Source: Rhizobium redzepovicii
GTDB lineage: Bacteria; Pseudomonadota; Alphaproteobacteria; Rhizobiales; Rhizobiaceae
Assembly (NCBI RefSeq): GCF_019793435.1
Contig: NZ_JAILYH010000004.1
Location: 248,001-312,000 of the forward strand
DNA length: 64,000 bases
Direction: 5' to 3'
Both the position numbers and the translations under genes were made by a program. The notes under the pieces are model-generated. The model saw only the letters and a list, made by a program, of their open reading frames with translations. It searched no databases and had not been told where the DNA came from. Every line of letters begins with the position of its first letter. Position 1 is the stretch's first letter. Shown piece after piece: positions 50,656-61,800 of the stretch.

Positions 50656-51672
50656 GTGTGCCCGAAAGATAATCATTTGATTTCCAAGGACCTCGCAGCG
50701 CCTTTCCGAATCGGATCCGTATCCGTGCGGAACCGCGTCGTTCTGGCGCCGATGTCCGGCGTCACGGACATGCCCTTCCGCGAACTCGCCTGGCGCTTCG
50801 GCGCCGGCCTCGTCGTGACCGAAATGGTGGCGAGCCGCGAACTGGTCAACGACACGGCCGAATCCTGGTCGCGGCTCAAAGCCGCAGGCTTCCGGCCGCA
50901 TATGGTGCAGCTTGCCGGCCGCGAGGCGCATTGGATGGCGGAGGCGGCGAAGATCGCTGCCGATCATGGCGCCGATATCATCGACATCAATATGGGCTGC
51001 CCGGCAAAGAAGGTGATCGGCGGTTACTCCGGCTCGGCGTTGATGCGCGATCCCGATCACGCGCTCGGCCTCATCGAGGCGACGGTCAAGGCCGTCGATA
51101 TTCCCGTGACGCTGAAGATGCGCCTCGGCTGGGACGAGAGCTCCATCAACGCGCCCGAGATTGCGCGCCGCGCCGAGGCGGCCGGCATACAGCTCGTGAC
51201 CATTCATGGGCGCACCCGCATGCAATTCTATGAAGGCCGCGCCGATTGGGATGCGATCCGTCCCGTCCGTGAAGAAATCTCCATTCCGCTGATCGCCAAT
51301 GGCGATGTCGAAACGGCCGAGGACGCGCAGGAAATATTGCGCCGCTCCGGCGCCGATGCCGTCATGATCGGCAGGGGCTGCCAAGGCAGGCCGTGGCATG
51401 CCGGTGTGCTTGCCGGTGCAGCGGAGCCTCCGCCACACGAGATCGCCGATATCGCCGTCGAACATTACACGATGATGCTGGATTTCTACGGAGAGGCGGT
51501 GGCGATCCGCCACGCCCGCAAGCATCTCGGCTGGTATCTCGACCGTTTCGCCGCTGATCTCGCCGGCGGCGACAAGGCTGTGATCATGACCTCGCGCGAT
51601 CCGCGCGAGGTGGCCGCGCGCCTTTACGAGGCATTGGCATCGGGTGTTGTCGACAGCCGGGAGGCGGCATGA
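50656..51672 (+). CDS. dusB: tRNA-dihydrouridine synthase (NifR3/DusB)
   Basis: 338-residue FMN enzyme reducing uridines in tRNA. Motifs: [44 protein letters not shown] with the catalytic Cys, [20 protein letters not shown] and [14 protein letters not shown] 50656 gives the longest reading; TTG 50677 is an alternative. First gene of the dusB-ntrB-ntrC operon (the old name is nifR3), overlapping ntrB by 4 bases. Confidence 0.95.
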   Translation: MCPKDNHLISKDLAAPFRIGSVSVRNRVVLAPMSGVTDMPFRELAWRFGAGLVVTEMVASRELVNDTAESWSRLKAAGFRPHMVQLAGREAHWMAEAAKIAADHGADIIDINMGCPAKKVIGGYSGSALMRDPDHALGLIEATVKAVDIPVTLKMRLGWDESSINAPEIARRAEAAGIQLVTIHGRTRMQFYEGRADWDAIRPVREEISIPLIANGDVETAEDAQEILRRSGADAVMIGRGCQGRPWHAGVLAGAAEPPPHEIADIAVEHYTMMLDFYGEAVAIRHARKHLGWYLDRFAADLAGGDKAVIMTSRDPREVAARLYEALASGVVDSREAA

Positions 51673-52819
51673 CGAAGGATACGACTTCTCCGCCCGATCA
51701 GGCCGGCGGGACCGTCGCCATGGCCGTGCTCAACGCCATCCAGAACCCCGTCGTCATGGTCGACGAATCCGGCTTCGTCGTTTTCGCCAATTGGGAGGCG
51801 GAGGCCTTCTTCGGCGCCAGCGCCTCGCATCTGGCGCGTTACCGCATCTCGACCTTCATTCCCTTCGGCAGCCCGCTGCTCGCCCTGATCGACCAGGTGC
51901 GGGAGCGCAAGGCCCCGGTCAACGAATATCGCGTCGACCTGAGTTCGCCGCGTCTCGGCCAGGACAAGCTTGTCGACCTCTACGTCGCCCCGGTGCTCAG
52001 CGAACCCGGCGCCGTCGTCATCGTCTTTCAGGAACGCTCGATGGCCGACAAGATCGACCGGCAGCTGACGCATCGCGCCGCCGCCCGTTCGGTGACCGGC
52101 CTCGCTTCGATGCTGGCGCACGAAATTAAGAACCCGCTCTCCGGCATCCGCGGTGCCGCCCAGCTTCTCGAACAGTCTGCAATCGACGACGACCGGGCGC
52201 TGACCCGGCTGATCTGCGATGAAACCGACCGCATCGTCTCGCTGGTCGACCGCATGGAAGTCTTTTCCGACGAGCGTCCGGTCGACCGCATGCCGGTCAA
52301 TATCCATTCCGTGCTCGATCACGTGAAGGCCGTCGCCAAGGCGGGTTTTGCCCGCAACATCCGCGTGACCGAGAGTTACGACCCGTCGCTGCCGGCCGTC
52401 TATGCCAATCGGGATCAGCTCGTGCAGGTCTTCCTCAATCTGGTGAAAAATGCTGCCGAAGCGGTCGGTGACCGGCCGGACGGCGAAATCATGCTGACGA
52501 CCGCCTATCGCCCGGGCATCCGCCTTTCGGTCGCCGGCACGCGCGAAAAGATCTCGCTGCCGCTGGAGTTCTGCGTCCACGATAACGGTCCTGGCGTTCC
52601 CGCCGATCTGCTGCCGCATCTTTTCGATCCGTTCATCACCACCAAGACTAACGGCAGCGGCCTCGGCCTGGCGTTGGTCGCCAAGATCATCGGCGATCAC
52701 GGCGGCATCATCGAATGCGACAGCCAGAATAGCCGCACGACATTCCGCGTCCTTATGCCGGCGTCGAAGGACGCCTCGCTCGAAGACGCCTCTTCCGCAA
52801 GCTCGACAGGACCTTCTCG

Positions 52820-52823
<4 letters not shown>
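51669..52823 (+). CDS. ntrB: Nitrogen regulation sensor histidine kinase NtrB
   Basis: 384-residue cytoplasmic kinase/phosphatase for NtrC, controlled by PII. PAS domain (residues 15-120, [31 protein letters not shown]), HisKA with phospho-acceptor His151 ([20 protein letters not shown]), then HATPase with the N box [11 protein letters not shown]1 DNGPGVP and G2 [13 protein letters not shown]. No membrane segment. Overlaps both neighbours by 4 bases. Confidence 0.96.
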
Positions 52824-54271
<1,448 letters not shown>

Positions 54272-54295
54272 ATGAAAACTGGCTGAATGAAAAGA

Positions 54296-54327
54296 GGGCG
54301 GCGGGCCCTCATGTTGCCCACCGCCCA
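54296..54327 (+). terminator. Hairpin after ntrC
   Basis: GGGCGGCGGGC / GCCCACCGCCC, a 10-bp GC-rich stem with one C/A mismatch, lying 25 bases after the ntrC stop. No T-run, so it may mark Rho-dependent ending or RNA stability rather than a classical terminator. Confidence 0.5.
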
Positions 54328-54806
54328 CTTCCTCCCGGCGTCCGCCGCCACGGTCGGGAAGAGAATTGAATCTAGCTGAGCCGGGTCGCGGTTTATATCC
54401 GGGCGGACAAACAAAAGCGCAGTGTCATTCAACGGTCACAGAGCATTTGCGACGTGCGGATTGCCGCCCGGCGAATGTCATTGAAGTTGCTGTGGTCGTA
54501 GCCGCCGTGCCTGTGGATAGGCTGTGGATAACAGGTGGATGACCCGGGCGATCGGCGGGCGATAACGTCCGCAACTCCACTTGCATGTTGCCAATCCGTT
54601 CCGAATCTCGTCATCTGCCTCAGCTGCTGTCGACCTCCGCCGCAAACGTCGTCGATTGCATGCAACGGGCGCTCCGGCTGATGTCGTCGAGCGCCCTTTT
54701 GCTTTCCGCTCCTCGCATATCGACGTTCATGCCATAGATTACGCGAGTCGGTCGTCGATCGATCGCGCAATGCCGGCGAGCGGCCGGCACGTTTTTCAGG
54801 AGCTGC
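54328..54806. other. Non-coding gap after ntrC
   Basis: About 480 bases without a convincing gene. It contains two DnaA-box-like 9-mers (TGTGGATAG 54512-54520, TGTGGATAA 54523-54531), and at 54667-54704 a stem GGGCGCTC/GAGCGCCC with a 14-base loop followed by TTTTGCTTT, which looks like the terminator of a small transcript read rightward. The end carries a ribosome site (CAGGAGC) for the aldo/keto reductase. Confidence 0.5.
54667..54704 (+). terminator. Terminator-like hairpin, possible small RNA end
   Basis: 8-bp perfect stem (54667-54674 and 54689-54696) followed by TTTTGCTTT. There is no coding gene on this strand between ntrC and the hairpin, so it may end a small RNA or a long ntrC 3' UTR. 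Confidence 0.5.
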
Positions 54807-55799
54807 ATGATGGAATATCGTCGTCTGGGAAAGTCGGGTCTGCAAGTGAGCGAGTTCTCCTTCGGCTCATGGGTGACATTCGGCAAGCAGGTCAATGGTG
54901 GCGACGCCGTCGACCTGATGAAGCTTGCCTATGACAATGGGGTGAACTTCTTCGACAATGCCGAAGGATACGAAAGCGGCAAGTCCGAGATCGTCATGGG
55001 CGAGGCGCTGAAATCGCTTGGCTGGAGCCGCGACAGCTTCGTCGTCTCCAGCAAGGTGTTCTGGGGAGGCCAGAAGCCGACGCAGCGCGGCCTTTCGCGC
55101 AAGCACGTGACCGATGCCTGCCATGCCGCGTTGAAGAGACTTCAGGTCGATTACCTCGACCTCTATTTCTGCCATCGCCCGGATATCGACACGCCGGTCG
55201 AGGAAACGGTCCGGGCGATGCACGATCTTGTCGCCCAGGGCAAGGTGCTCTATTGGGGCACCTCGGAATGGTCGGCGCAGCAACTGACGGAAGCCTATGC
55301 CGTGGCCCGCGATCTGCGCATCACGCCGCCGACCATGGAGCAGCCGCAGTACAATATCTTCGAACGCCACAAGGTCGAATCCGATTATCTGCCGCTCTAC
55401 GACCTCATCGGCCTCGGCACCACGATCTGGTCTCCGCTCGCCTCAGGCGTCCTGACCGGCAAATACAATAACGGTGTGCCGGCCGACAGCCGTATGAACC
55501 TGCCGGGCTACGAATGGCTGAAAGAGAAGTGGTCCAGCGATGCCGGCCGCGCCCAGCTCAAACAGGTTGGCGAACTCGCCAAGCTTGCCGACGAGATCGG
55601 CCTGTCGATCACCCATCTCGCCCTGCTGTGGTGCCTCGCCAACCGCAACGTCTCCACCGTCATTCTCGGCGCCTCGCGCGCCAGCCAGCTGCAGGACAAT
55701 CTTGCGGCCCTGTCCCACAGGCAGAAGATGACGCCTGAGGTACTGGACCGGATCGATGGGATCGTCGGAAACAAACCGGAAGCCCCGCGTCGATTCTAG
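54807..55799 (+). CDS. Aldo/keto reductase (voltage-gated K+ channel beta-subunit-like)
   Basis: 330-residue NADPH-dependent (beta/alpha)8 oxidoreductase. YRRLGKSGLQVSEFSFGSWVTFG is the start of the shaker-beta/YghZ-like group; catalytic residues are Asp and Tyr in FFDNAEGYESGKSE, Lys in VVSSKVFWGG and His in LYFCHRPDIDTPVE. C-terminal NADPH-binding GASRASQLQDNLAAL. Two adjacent ATGs (54807, 54810). Substrate unknown. It is the first gene of the accessory segment right of ntrC. Confidence 0.92.
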   Translation: MMEYRRLGKSGLQVSEFSFGSWVTFGKQVNGGDAVDLMKLAYDNGVNFFDNAEGYESGKSEIVMGEALKSLGWSRDSFVVSSKVFWGGQKPTQRGLSRKHVTDACHAALKRLQVDYLDLYFCHRPDIDTPVEETVRAMHDLVAQGKVLYWGTSEWSAQQLTEAYAVARDLRITPPTMEQPQYNIFERHKVESDYLPLYDLIGLGTTIWSPLASGVLTGKYNNGVPADSRMNLPGYEWLKEKWSSDAGRAQLKQVGELAKLADEIGLSITHLALLWCLANRNVSTVILGASRASQLQDNLAALSHRQKMTPEVLDRIDGIVGNKPEAPRRF

Positions 55800-55803
55800 A
55801 ACC

Positions 55804-55860
55804 TGTCGCGCGAGACTTTGCGCTAACGACCTGCATGAAAATAGAGACCTAAAGGCTGCG
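55804..55860 (+). repeat. Degenerate rhizobial intergenic repeat copy
   Basis: TGTCGCGCGAGACTTTGCGC..AACGAC.TGCAT.AAAATA...CTAAAG resembles the left part of the element at 46382-46482 (TGTCGCGC, TTGCG, AACGAC, TGC, AAAA, CTAAAG in the same order) with a deletion. It lies between the aldo/keto reductase and dsdA genes. Similarity judged by eye. Confidence 0.45.
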
Positions 55861-55924
55861 GCATCAGGTCGACAGGCGCGGATCGTTCCCGACCCGCGCC
55901 TGTGGCACCATTCGGCATGCGGGA

Positions 55925-57259
55925 CTACGCGAGGGCTTCCGCCTGACGGAGAAAGTTCTGGAACTGCTCCTCCGGGACGAACGAGCCGCCTGTCGTCCAG
56001 AGCACGTGCGTCGCTCGCGACATCTTCTCCGCAACGCCCTGTTCAGCCTGGAAACGCCGGCCTTCGCTGTGGCGCAAGAGGAAGTCGGGCCCGAGCAAGG
56101 CGGCGGCGGCCGAAGGCTCCAGCTTCTGCCTTTGGGTGATCCACGCCATGCGAAGCAGTTTGAACAGATCATTGTCGGCGGTCGTGTAGACGCCGGCGAG
56201 CATCTCTCGCATCACTTTGGCCACGAAGGCCGACATACGGGCGACGGCCATGCCGTCGGCTTCGGTCTTGTTGGTCAGGCCGACGTCATAGACCGACACC
56301 AGCTCCTGCGAACCCGACATCATGTGGACGAGGGCGCAGGGCGACTGCACCGGCTCGACGAAGAAGGCGTGCACATTGTCGCCGAAGATCGCCTTGGCGC
56401 CGAAGGCGACGCCCCCCGGTGCGCCGCCGATGCCGGAGGGCAAGTAGAGGAAAAGCGGATTTTCCTCGTCGATCGTGATCCCGCGCTCGTCGAGCTGCGT
56501 TGCCAGCTCTGACGCCGCCGCGCTGTAGCCGAGGAACAGGTGCCGAGACTGCTCGTCGTCGACGAAATAGATCGTTGGGTCGGTGTCGGCGATGTCGCGG
56601 GCGTTTTCGACGGCGGTCGTATAGTCAGCCTCGTGCTGGATGACATCGACGCCGAGCTTCCGCAGGCGCTCGACCTTCCAGGCCTTGGCGTCGGACGACA
56701 TGTGGACCGTGGCTTTGAAGCCAAGCGCGCGCGCGGCGATGCCGACGCTCAAGCCGAGATTGCCGGTGCTGCCCACCGCCACGGTATGGCCTGAAAATAA
56801 CGAGCGGGCCTCTTCCGTTGCCAGCTTCCGGATATCCTCGCCGGCGCCGAGCAGTCCCTTCTGACGGGCGAGGCCTTCTGCAAAGAGGAAAACCTCGTAG
56901 ACGCCGCCGCGCGCCTTGATGGAGCCGGCAACCGGCAGGTGGCTGTCGGCCTTGATGAAGACGTTGCCGAACTCTCTCGTTCGGTAGCCGAGCGCCTCGC
57001 GGAGTTTCTTGAGTTCCACCAGTTCGGAGCGGATCTCGCCGCCCGTATCCTTCAGTTCCGGAAAGCATTCGGCAAGAACCGGCGCCAAGCGCTGCCAGTT
57101 CTGGCGCGCGCTCTGCACGTCGGCCGGTGAAACCGGCAGGTCCGAGGTGTCGATCGCCTGTTTCCGATAGGATGGATTGAGCCAGAGGGTGGGGCGGCCT
57201 GCGAGAACATCATCGCGAGCAGGATCACTGGGGAGTATCGTGTTCATGGACATTTCCAT
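55925..57259 (-). CDS. dsdA: D-serine ammonia-lyase (D-serine dehydratase)
   Basis: 444-residue PLP enzyme converting D-serine to pyruvate and ammonia. The PLP lysine is Lys116 in LPVAGSIKARGGVYEV; other DsdA signatures are VAVGSTGNLGLSVGIAARALGFKATVHMSSDAKAWKVERLRKLG and PSGIGGAPGGVAFG. Length equals the E. coli enzyme. It follows the ABC ATPase gene by about 22 bases on the same strand, so it is the last gene of the transporter operon. There is no dsdX or dsdC-like partner next to it. Confidence 0.94.
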   Translation of the reverse strand: MEMSMNTILPSDPARDDVLAGRPTLWLNPSYRKQAIDTSDLPVSPADVQSARQNWQRLAPVLAECFPELKDTGGEIRSELVELKKLREALGYRTREFGNVFIKADSHLPVAGSIKARGGVYEVFLFAEGLARQKGLLGAGEDIRKLATEEARSLFSGHTVAVGSTGNLGLSVGIAARALGFKATVHMSSDAKAWKVERLRKLGVDVIQHEADYTTAVENARDIADTDPTIYFVDDEQSRHLFLGYSAAASELATQLDERGITIDEENPLFLYLPSGIGGAPGGVAFGAKAIFGDNVHAFFVEPVQSPCALVHMMSGSQELVSVYDVGLTNKTEADGMAVARMSAFVAKVMREMLAGVYTTADNDLFKLLRMAWITQRQKLEPSAAAALLGPDFLLRHSEGRRFQAEQGVAEKMSRATHVLWTTGGSFVPEEQFQNFLRQAEALA

Positions 57260-57281
57260 TCGTGAGCCGGGCTGCGGTTGG

Positions 57282-58040
57282 TCAGTGTCTCAGGACGCGG
57301 GCGAGGAAAGAGCGAGCCCGGTCGTTTTTCGGATTTTCGAAGAACTCGTCCGGCTTCCCGACCTCGATGATCGAGCCTTGGTCGATGTAAACGACGCGGT
57401 CGGCGACCTCTCTGGCGAAACCCATTTCGTGCGTCACCACCATCATGGTCATGCCTTCGGCGGCCAGTTCCCGCATGACGTCGAGGACTTCGCCGACCAT
57501 TTCCGGATCGAGCGCGCTGGTGGGCTCGTCGAACAGCATCAAATGCGGCTCCATGGCGAGCGAGCGCGCGATGGCCACGCGTTGCTGCTGACCGCCGGAC
57601 AACTGGCCCGGATATTTGTGCGCATGCGCCTTGAGGCCGACGCGGTCGAGGAGCTTCATGGCGGTCGCTTCGGCTTCTTCCCGCGACTTTTTGCGGACCC
57701 GCATCGGCGCGATGGCGATATTGTCCAGCACCGTCTTGTGCGGGAACAGGCCGAATTGCTGGAATACCATGCCGACGCCCTTACGGATCGCCGCGAGTTC
57801 GCGTTCTCCGCCGAGCTTCCGGTCGGCCTCGACCGGCATGTCATAGCCGTCCACGACGAGGCTGCCGGTCTGGTACATTTCGAGGCCGTTGACGCAGCGG
57901 ATGAGGGTCGACTTTCCTGAGCCACTGGCCCCGAGGATGACCATGACTTCACCGCGTGTGACGGCGAGATCGATGTCCTTGAGCACATGGTGGGCGCCGT
58001 AGAACTTGTTCATGCTTTTCATTTCGACGATGGCGTTCAT
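57282..58040 (-). CDS. Amino-acid ABC transporter ATP-binding protein
   Basis: 252-residue ATPase of the GlnQ/AapP type. Walker [10 protein letters not shown] (residues 37-45), signature [17 protein letters not shown], Walker [24 protein letters not shown] and the H-loop [12 protein letters not shown] 58040 has a GGAGA ribosome site and avoids overlap; an in-frame extension to 58112 would run into the permease gene. Powers the importer encoded upstream. Confidence 0.95.
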   Translation of the reverse strand: MNAIVEMKSMNKFYGAHHVLKDIDLAVTRGEVMVILGASGSGKSTLIRCVNGLEMYQTGSLVVDGYDMPVEADRKLGGERELAAIRKGVGMVFQQFGLFPHKTVLDNIAIAPMRVRKKSREEAEATAMKLLDRVGLKAHAHKYPGQLSGGQQQRVAIARSLAMEPHLMLFDEPTSALDPEMVGEVLDVMRELAAEGMTMMVVTHEMGFAREVADRVVYIDQGSIIEVGKPDEFFENPKNDRARSFLARVLRH

Positions 58041-58065
58041 CGTGATGTCTCCGTGTTGGAACAGC

Positions 58066-59193
58066 TCAGCGCGCACTCGTTGCCATATGGTCTTCGAGCT
58101 TTCTGGCGGCATAGGTGATCATCGAGCCGACCAGGAAATAGGTGACGAGCAGGAACGAGAGGACTTCGAAAGTCCGGTCGCCATATTGCGGGTTCGCCAG
58201 GATCATCTGCCCCGCGCGGAGAAAATCCGTCAGCCCGATGATGAAGACGAGCGGCGCGGAGTTGAAGATGTCGAGCACGTTGCCGACCAGCGGCGCCACC
58301 ACGACCCGGAGCGCCTGTGGCAGAACGATCGAGCGGTTGATGTCGAATTCGCTGATGCCGAGAGACCTTGCCGCCTCGGTCTGGGCGCGCGGAACCGCCT
58401 GAAGCCCGCTTCGGACATATTCGGCGACATAGGCGGAGTAGAAGATCGTGAAGCCGATCATGCCGCGCGCGACGTCGGCCAGTCCCAACTGCGGTGCAAG
58501 GACCGGCATGAGAATCCAGATCCAGTAAACGACGAGGATGAGCGGCACCGAGCGCATGACTTCGATGTACCAGGTGCAGATGATCCTGAGACTTGAGTGC
58601 CGGCTCTGCCGTCCGAACGCGAGCAGGATGCCGATCGGCAGAGACAGGACCGACGTCACCAGCGTCAGCAGGACGCTGAGAAGAAGTCCGCCCCAGAGCT
58701 CCACGCCCGGAGGGGCCATGACCGCAACGACGACGATGAAGCCCGTAAACGCCGCAGCAGGCATCGCCTTCCTGGACAATGGCACATACGACGTCAGCAC
58801 CCATCCCAGCGAGGTTGCGGCAACGATGCCTGCCGCGGACAGGGCGTTCTGCGGATCGCCATGATCGACGATCAAAATCAACAAGGGAACGAGAGCGAGA
58901 ACCAGCCCATGGTGAGGCTTGAACGAAAACACGCAGCCGAGACCGGCGCCGAGGGTCGCTGCCATGATCGCCGACGCCGTCCATGCGCGCCACGCCTGAT
59001 CGGCTGGAAAAACGCCGATCATCAGCACCCGCAGGCTCTGCACGATGATATCCCACCTTGCCGTGGTGAGCGCCCAGTCAAGGATCGAACAGGCAATCCA
59101 GAGAACGCCCGGAATGACCAGCAGCGACAGGGCGACGTCGAAAGGCTTTCCAAACAGGTTGTGGCGGGTCCATTTTATTGAGGTGGCGATCAT
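58066..59193 (-). CDS. Amino-acid ABC transporter permease, AapM-like
   Basis: 375-residue permease with the long N-terminal half (helices in about 20-180) and C-terminal permease core of AapM/BztC. The conserved [20 protein letters not shown] and EAA loop [21 protein letters not shown] are present. Its start overlaps the preceding permease stop by 4 bases (ATGA). Paralogous in layout to the aapM gene at the left end of the window. Confidence 0.92.
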   Translation of the reverse strand: MIATSIKWTRHNLFGKPFDVALSLLVIPGVLWIACSILDWALTTARWDIIVQSLRVLMIGVFPADQAWRAWTASAIMAATLGAGLGCVFSFKPHHGLVLALVPLLILIVDHGDPQNALSAAGIVAATSLGWVLTSYVPLSRKAMPAAAFTGFIVVVAVMAPPGVELWGGLLLSVLLTLVTSVLSLPIGILLAFGRQSRHSSLRIICTWYIEVMRSVPLILVVYWIWILMPVLAPQLGLADVARGMIGFTIFYSAYVAEYVRSGLQAVPRAQTEAARSLGISEFDINRSIVLPQALRVVVAPLVGNVLDIFNSAPLVFIIGLTDFLRAGQMILANPQYGDRTFEVLSFLLVTYFLVGSMITYAARKLEDHMATSAR

Positions 59194-60404
59194 TGCGACA
59201 CTCCCATGGGGTTAAGACGGCGGTTCGCCCAGTACACCGACGAACTGATGATCCAGCTGAGGACCAGGTAGGACGCCATGACGATGATGATGCCTTCAAG
59301 GCTGTGGCCGGTCTGATTGGCGATCGTCCCGTAAATGTTGAACAGATCCGGAAATCCGACCGCGATCCCGAGCGCGGTGTTTTTGGTCAGGCTGATATAC
59401 TGATTGCCGAAGGAGGGGAGAACGACGCGGAACACTTGCGGAAGGATGATGTCGTTGACGGTGTCGCGCCGGCTGAGCCCCAGCGATCCGGCGGCTTCCC
59501 ATTGGGCCTTCGGAAGAGCGTCGATCGCGCCGCGGACGGTTTCGGCGATGAAGGAAGCGCTGCTCACGACGACGGCAACGAGAAGGGCTGCCATCTCCGG
59601 GCTGATGCTCGTTCCCCCGCTGGCCTTGAACTTGTTGGCGACGGGGAAATTCACGATCATCCCGCCGGTCGCGACCAGCAGCCCGAGGCAGACGACCGCC
59701 GCGCCGACGCATATCCGCCGCGCTCCACGGATGGGGTCGAATATTGCGCCGAGCGCCGACACTCCTGTGGCGGTGACCAGGATCAGCGAAAGGGTGGATG
59801 CGCCGCCGGTCCAGGACAGCGTGGGGAGGTATATGCCTTGCTGGCTGACGATAAGGCCACCGTAGAGCTTTGCTGCAGACGCCATTGGCGGAAAGTGCAG
59901 TACGACCGCGAAATACCAGAAGACAAGCTGTATGAGCAGCGGCGTGTTGCGAACGAATTCGACGATCCAGAAACAGAGATTTCTCACCACCCAGTTGGTC
60001 GACAGACGGCCGACGCCGAGCATCGTTCCGAGGATCGTGCTGAGGATGATCGCCAGCAGTGCGATCTTGGCGGTGTTGAAAATGCCTGTGACGAAAGCCG
60101 ACGCGATCGACATCTCCGAAGAGAACTGGGCGAGGTTGGGGACGAAGCCTTCAACAGACGTCAGCGTTAATCCTTCGCTAATATCGAAGCCGGCGGTGTT
60201 AGCAAGAAACGAGAAGCTGAACCGTATGCCCTTCTCGGCAAGCCCCGCCTTGACCGCATATGCCAGGATGCCGAGCAGCACGACGACCAGAGCGACGATT
60301 CCCAGCTGGATCGCTTCGTGCCGGATGCGATTGCGCAGGCGCAGCGACCTCAGCCTATCGTTGTCTGGCATGCCGTGGATCGCACTCGTTTCGTGGATTG
60401 TCAT
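59190..60404 (-). CDS. Amino-acid ABC transporter permease, AapQ-like
   Basis: 404-residue permease matching AapQ in length and layout: N-terminal helix (about 32-50), EFVRNTPLLIQLVFWYFAVVL, a long insert with several helices, and the EAA loop QWEAAGSLGLSRRDTVNDIILP. ATG 60404 (MTIHETSAIHG) chosen; an in-frame extension to 60440 enters the intercistronic hairpin. Partner of the AapM-like permease. Confidence 0.92.
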   Translation of the reverse strand: MTIHETSAIHGMPDNDRLRSLRLRNRIRHEAIQLGIVALVVVLLGILAYAVKAGLAEKGIRFSFSFLANTAGFDISEGLTLTSVEGFVPNLAQFSSEMSIASAFVTGIFNTAKIALLAIILSTILGTMLGVGRLSTNWVVRNLCFWIVEFVRNTPLLIQLVFWYFAVVLHFPPMASAAKLYGGLIVSQQGIYLPTLSWTGGASTLSLILVTATGVSALGAIFDPIRGARRICVGAAVVCLGLLVATGGMIVNFPVANKFKASGGTSISPEMAALLVAVVVSSASFIAETVRGAIDALPKAQWEAAGSLGLSRRDTVNDIILPQVFRVVLPSFGNQYISLTKNTALGIAVGFPDLFNIYGTIANQTGHSLEGIIIVMASYLVLSWIISSSVYWANRRLNPMGVSQ

Positions 60405-60424
60405 GTTCAGGCTCCAAGTGCTTG

Positions 60425-60453
60425 GGGGGCGGAACGACATGGTTCCGACCCCC
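60425..60453 (-). promoter_or_regulatory. Intercistronic hairpin between binding-protein and permease genes
   Basis: GGGG-G-CGGAAC / GTTCCG-A-CCCC stem with a single mismatch and a 6-base loop. It occupies the same place as the aapJ-aapQ hairpin at the other end of the window, between the binding protein and its permeases, consistent with excess binding protein. Confidence 0.55.
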
Positions 60454-60461
60454 GGCCGGCG

Positions 60462-61496
60462 TCAGTTCCAGAGCGGCGAGTAGATTGCGCCACCCTGCGT
60501 CCACAAGGCGTTCGGCGTGCCCCTGCGGTCGAGATACATCTTGGTCTTCGGACCGAGGTTGCGATCATAGGCCTCGCCGTAGTTGCCGACGGCCTTGATC
60601 GCCTGAGCCATGAAGTCGTCGGAGAGGCCGAAGTCCTTGCCGTAGCCGCCGCCATTGCTGCCGAGGAACTTCTGAATGAAGGGATCCTCGCTCTTCAGCT
60701 TTTCGGCCAGATTGGCCTGGGTGATCTCGGACTCCTCGGCCTGGAAGAGGCCGTACTCGATCCAGCGCAGCGCATTGCGCCACTTGGAGTCGTTGGCAGC
60801 CACGAAGCCGCCGAACGGAGACTTGTCCAGCGTATCCGGGAGGATCAGATAGTCGGCTGGCTTCGGTGCATTCCCCGCCCAGGCGGCAAGAGCTGATTTG
60901 TCGGTGCTCATCGCATTGCAACGACCCGAGTTGAGCGCGGAGAAAAGCTTCTCGAGGTTTTCATAGGTCAGGACCTTGGAGTCCTTCCAACCACGCGCCT
61001 TGAAGACAGCAGCCAGAACCGTCTCGGTGGCCGATCCCTGGGTGGTGCAGATTGTTGCACCATCGAGGTCTGCGAATTCCTTGATCCCGGCATCAGTTTT
61101 CACCATGAGGCCGGTACCGTCGTAGAAGTTGATCGGCAGAAAATCGATCGCGATTGACGATTCACGCGCCGGTTTGATCGTGGTGTGGGCGAAGACGACA
61201 TCGACCTGGCCGGTGAGAACTGCGTCAAAGCGGCTCTTGTCGGTCACCGTGATGAACTTGACCTTGGCGGCGTCGCCGAGAACGCCGGCGGCAACCGCCT
61301 TGCAGAAGTCGACATCGAGCCCTTCCATCTGTCCGGTCGTGGTATTGAGATACCCGAAGCCGGGAGCGGTGTTATCGGTGCCGCAGTTGAGCACACCGCG
61401 CTGCTTGACCGTGTCGAGAACGGAAGCGGAAGCATTGGCCGCCGTGAACGCAACGCCTGCGAAAACGCCGGCAGTCAGGATTTTGAGTAGTTTCAT
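60462..61496 (-). CDS. Amino-acid ABC transporter periplasmic binding protein, AapJ-like
   Basis: 344-residue solute-binding protein of family 3. Signal peptide in residues 1-23 (KLLKILTAGVFAGVAFTAANA-SAS). Mature motifs: GLDVDFCKAVAAGVLGDAAKVKF, the pocket segment FAHTTIKPARESS (AapJ at the left end has LSRNTTWSINRD at this position), and GNYGEAYDRNLGP. The pocket difference suggests a different substrate from AapJ. First gene of the transporter-dsdA operon; promoter in 61497-61800. A longer in-frame start at 61520 exists. Confidence 0.93.
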   Translation of the reverse strand: MKLLKILTAGVFAGVAFTAANASASVLDTVKQRGVLNCGTDNTAPGFGYLNTTTGQMEGLDVDFCKAVAAGVLGDAAKVKFITVTDKSRFDAVLTGQVDVVFAHTTIKPARESSIAIDFLPINFYDGTGLMVKTDAGIKEFADLDGATICTTQGSATETVLAAVFKARGWKDSKVLTYENLEKLFSALNSGRCNAMSTDKSALAAWAGNAPKPADYLILPDTLDKSPFGGFVAANDSKWRNALRWIEYGLFQAEESEITQANLAEKLKSEDPFIQKFLGSNGGGYGKDFGLSDDFMAQAIKAVGNYGEAYDRNLGPKTKMYLDRRGTPNALWTQGGAIYSPLWN

Positions 61497-61800
61497 CGAA
61501 GTTCCCCTTTCGGATCGCATAGTGACGGTGACGCCAAATCAATGAGCAATGGCTCGATCGAAAGTCCGGTAAGACGCTGGAGGCGTTATCGCCTTTCTGA
61601 ATACGTCGTTCCCATTATTGGCCAAGGTCTGCGTGCGATCCTCGCTCCCAGTCCCATCAATTGGCAGATGGACAGTAGGAGCGGGGTCTCTTCAAATCTA
61701 CTTAATTCTCCTGAGGTGATACATTAGGAAATCTGTTGGTTTTGCCCCGATGCCCCCGTGAGGTTTATCGGGGTGGTGCTCGGTGCGCCGGCACCCGGCG
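61497..61800. promoter_or_regulatory. Promoter region of the second transporter operon
   Basis: 304 bases without a gene. It contains an inverted repeat AGGCG-TTAT-CGCCT at 61581-61594 near the likely promoter of the binding-protein gene, and a hairpin CCCCGAT/ATCGGGG at 61745-61773 just after the LysR stop, likely ending the regulator transcript. AT-rich sequence around 61690-61740 may form part of a promoter. Confidence 0.45.
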
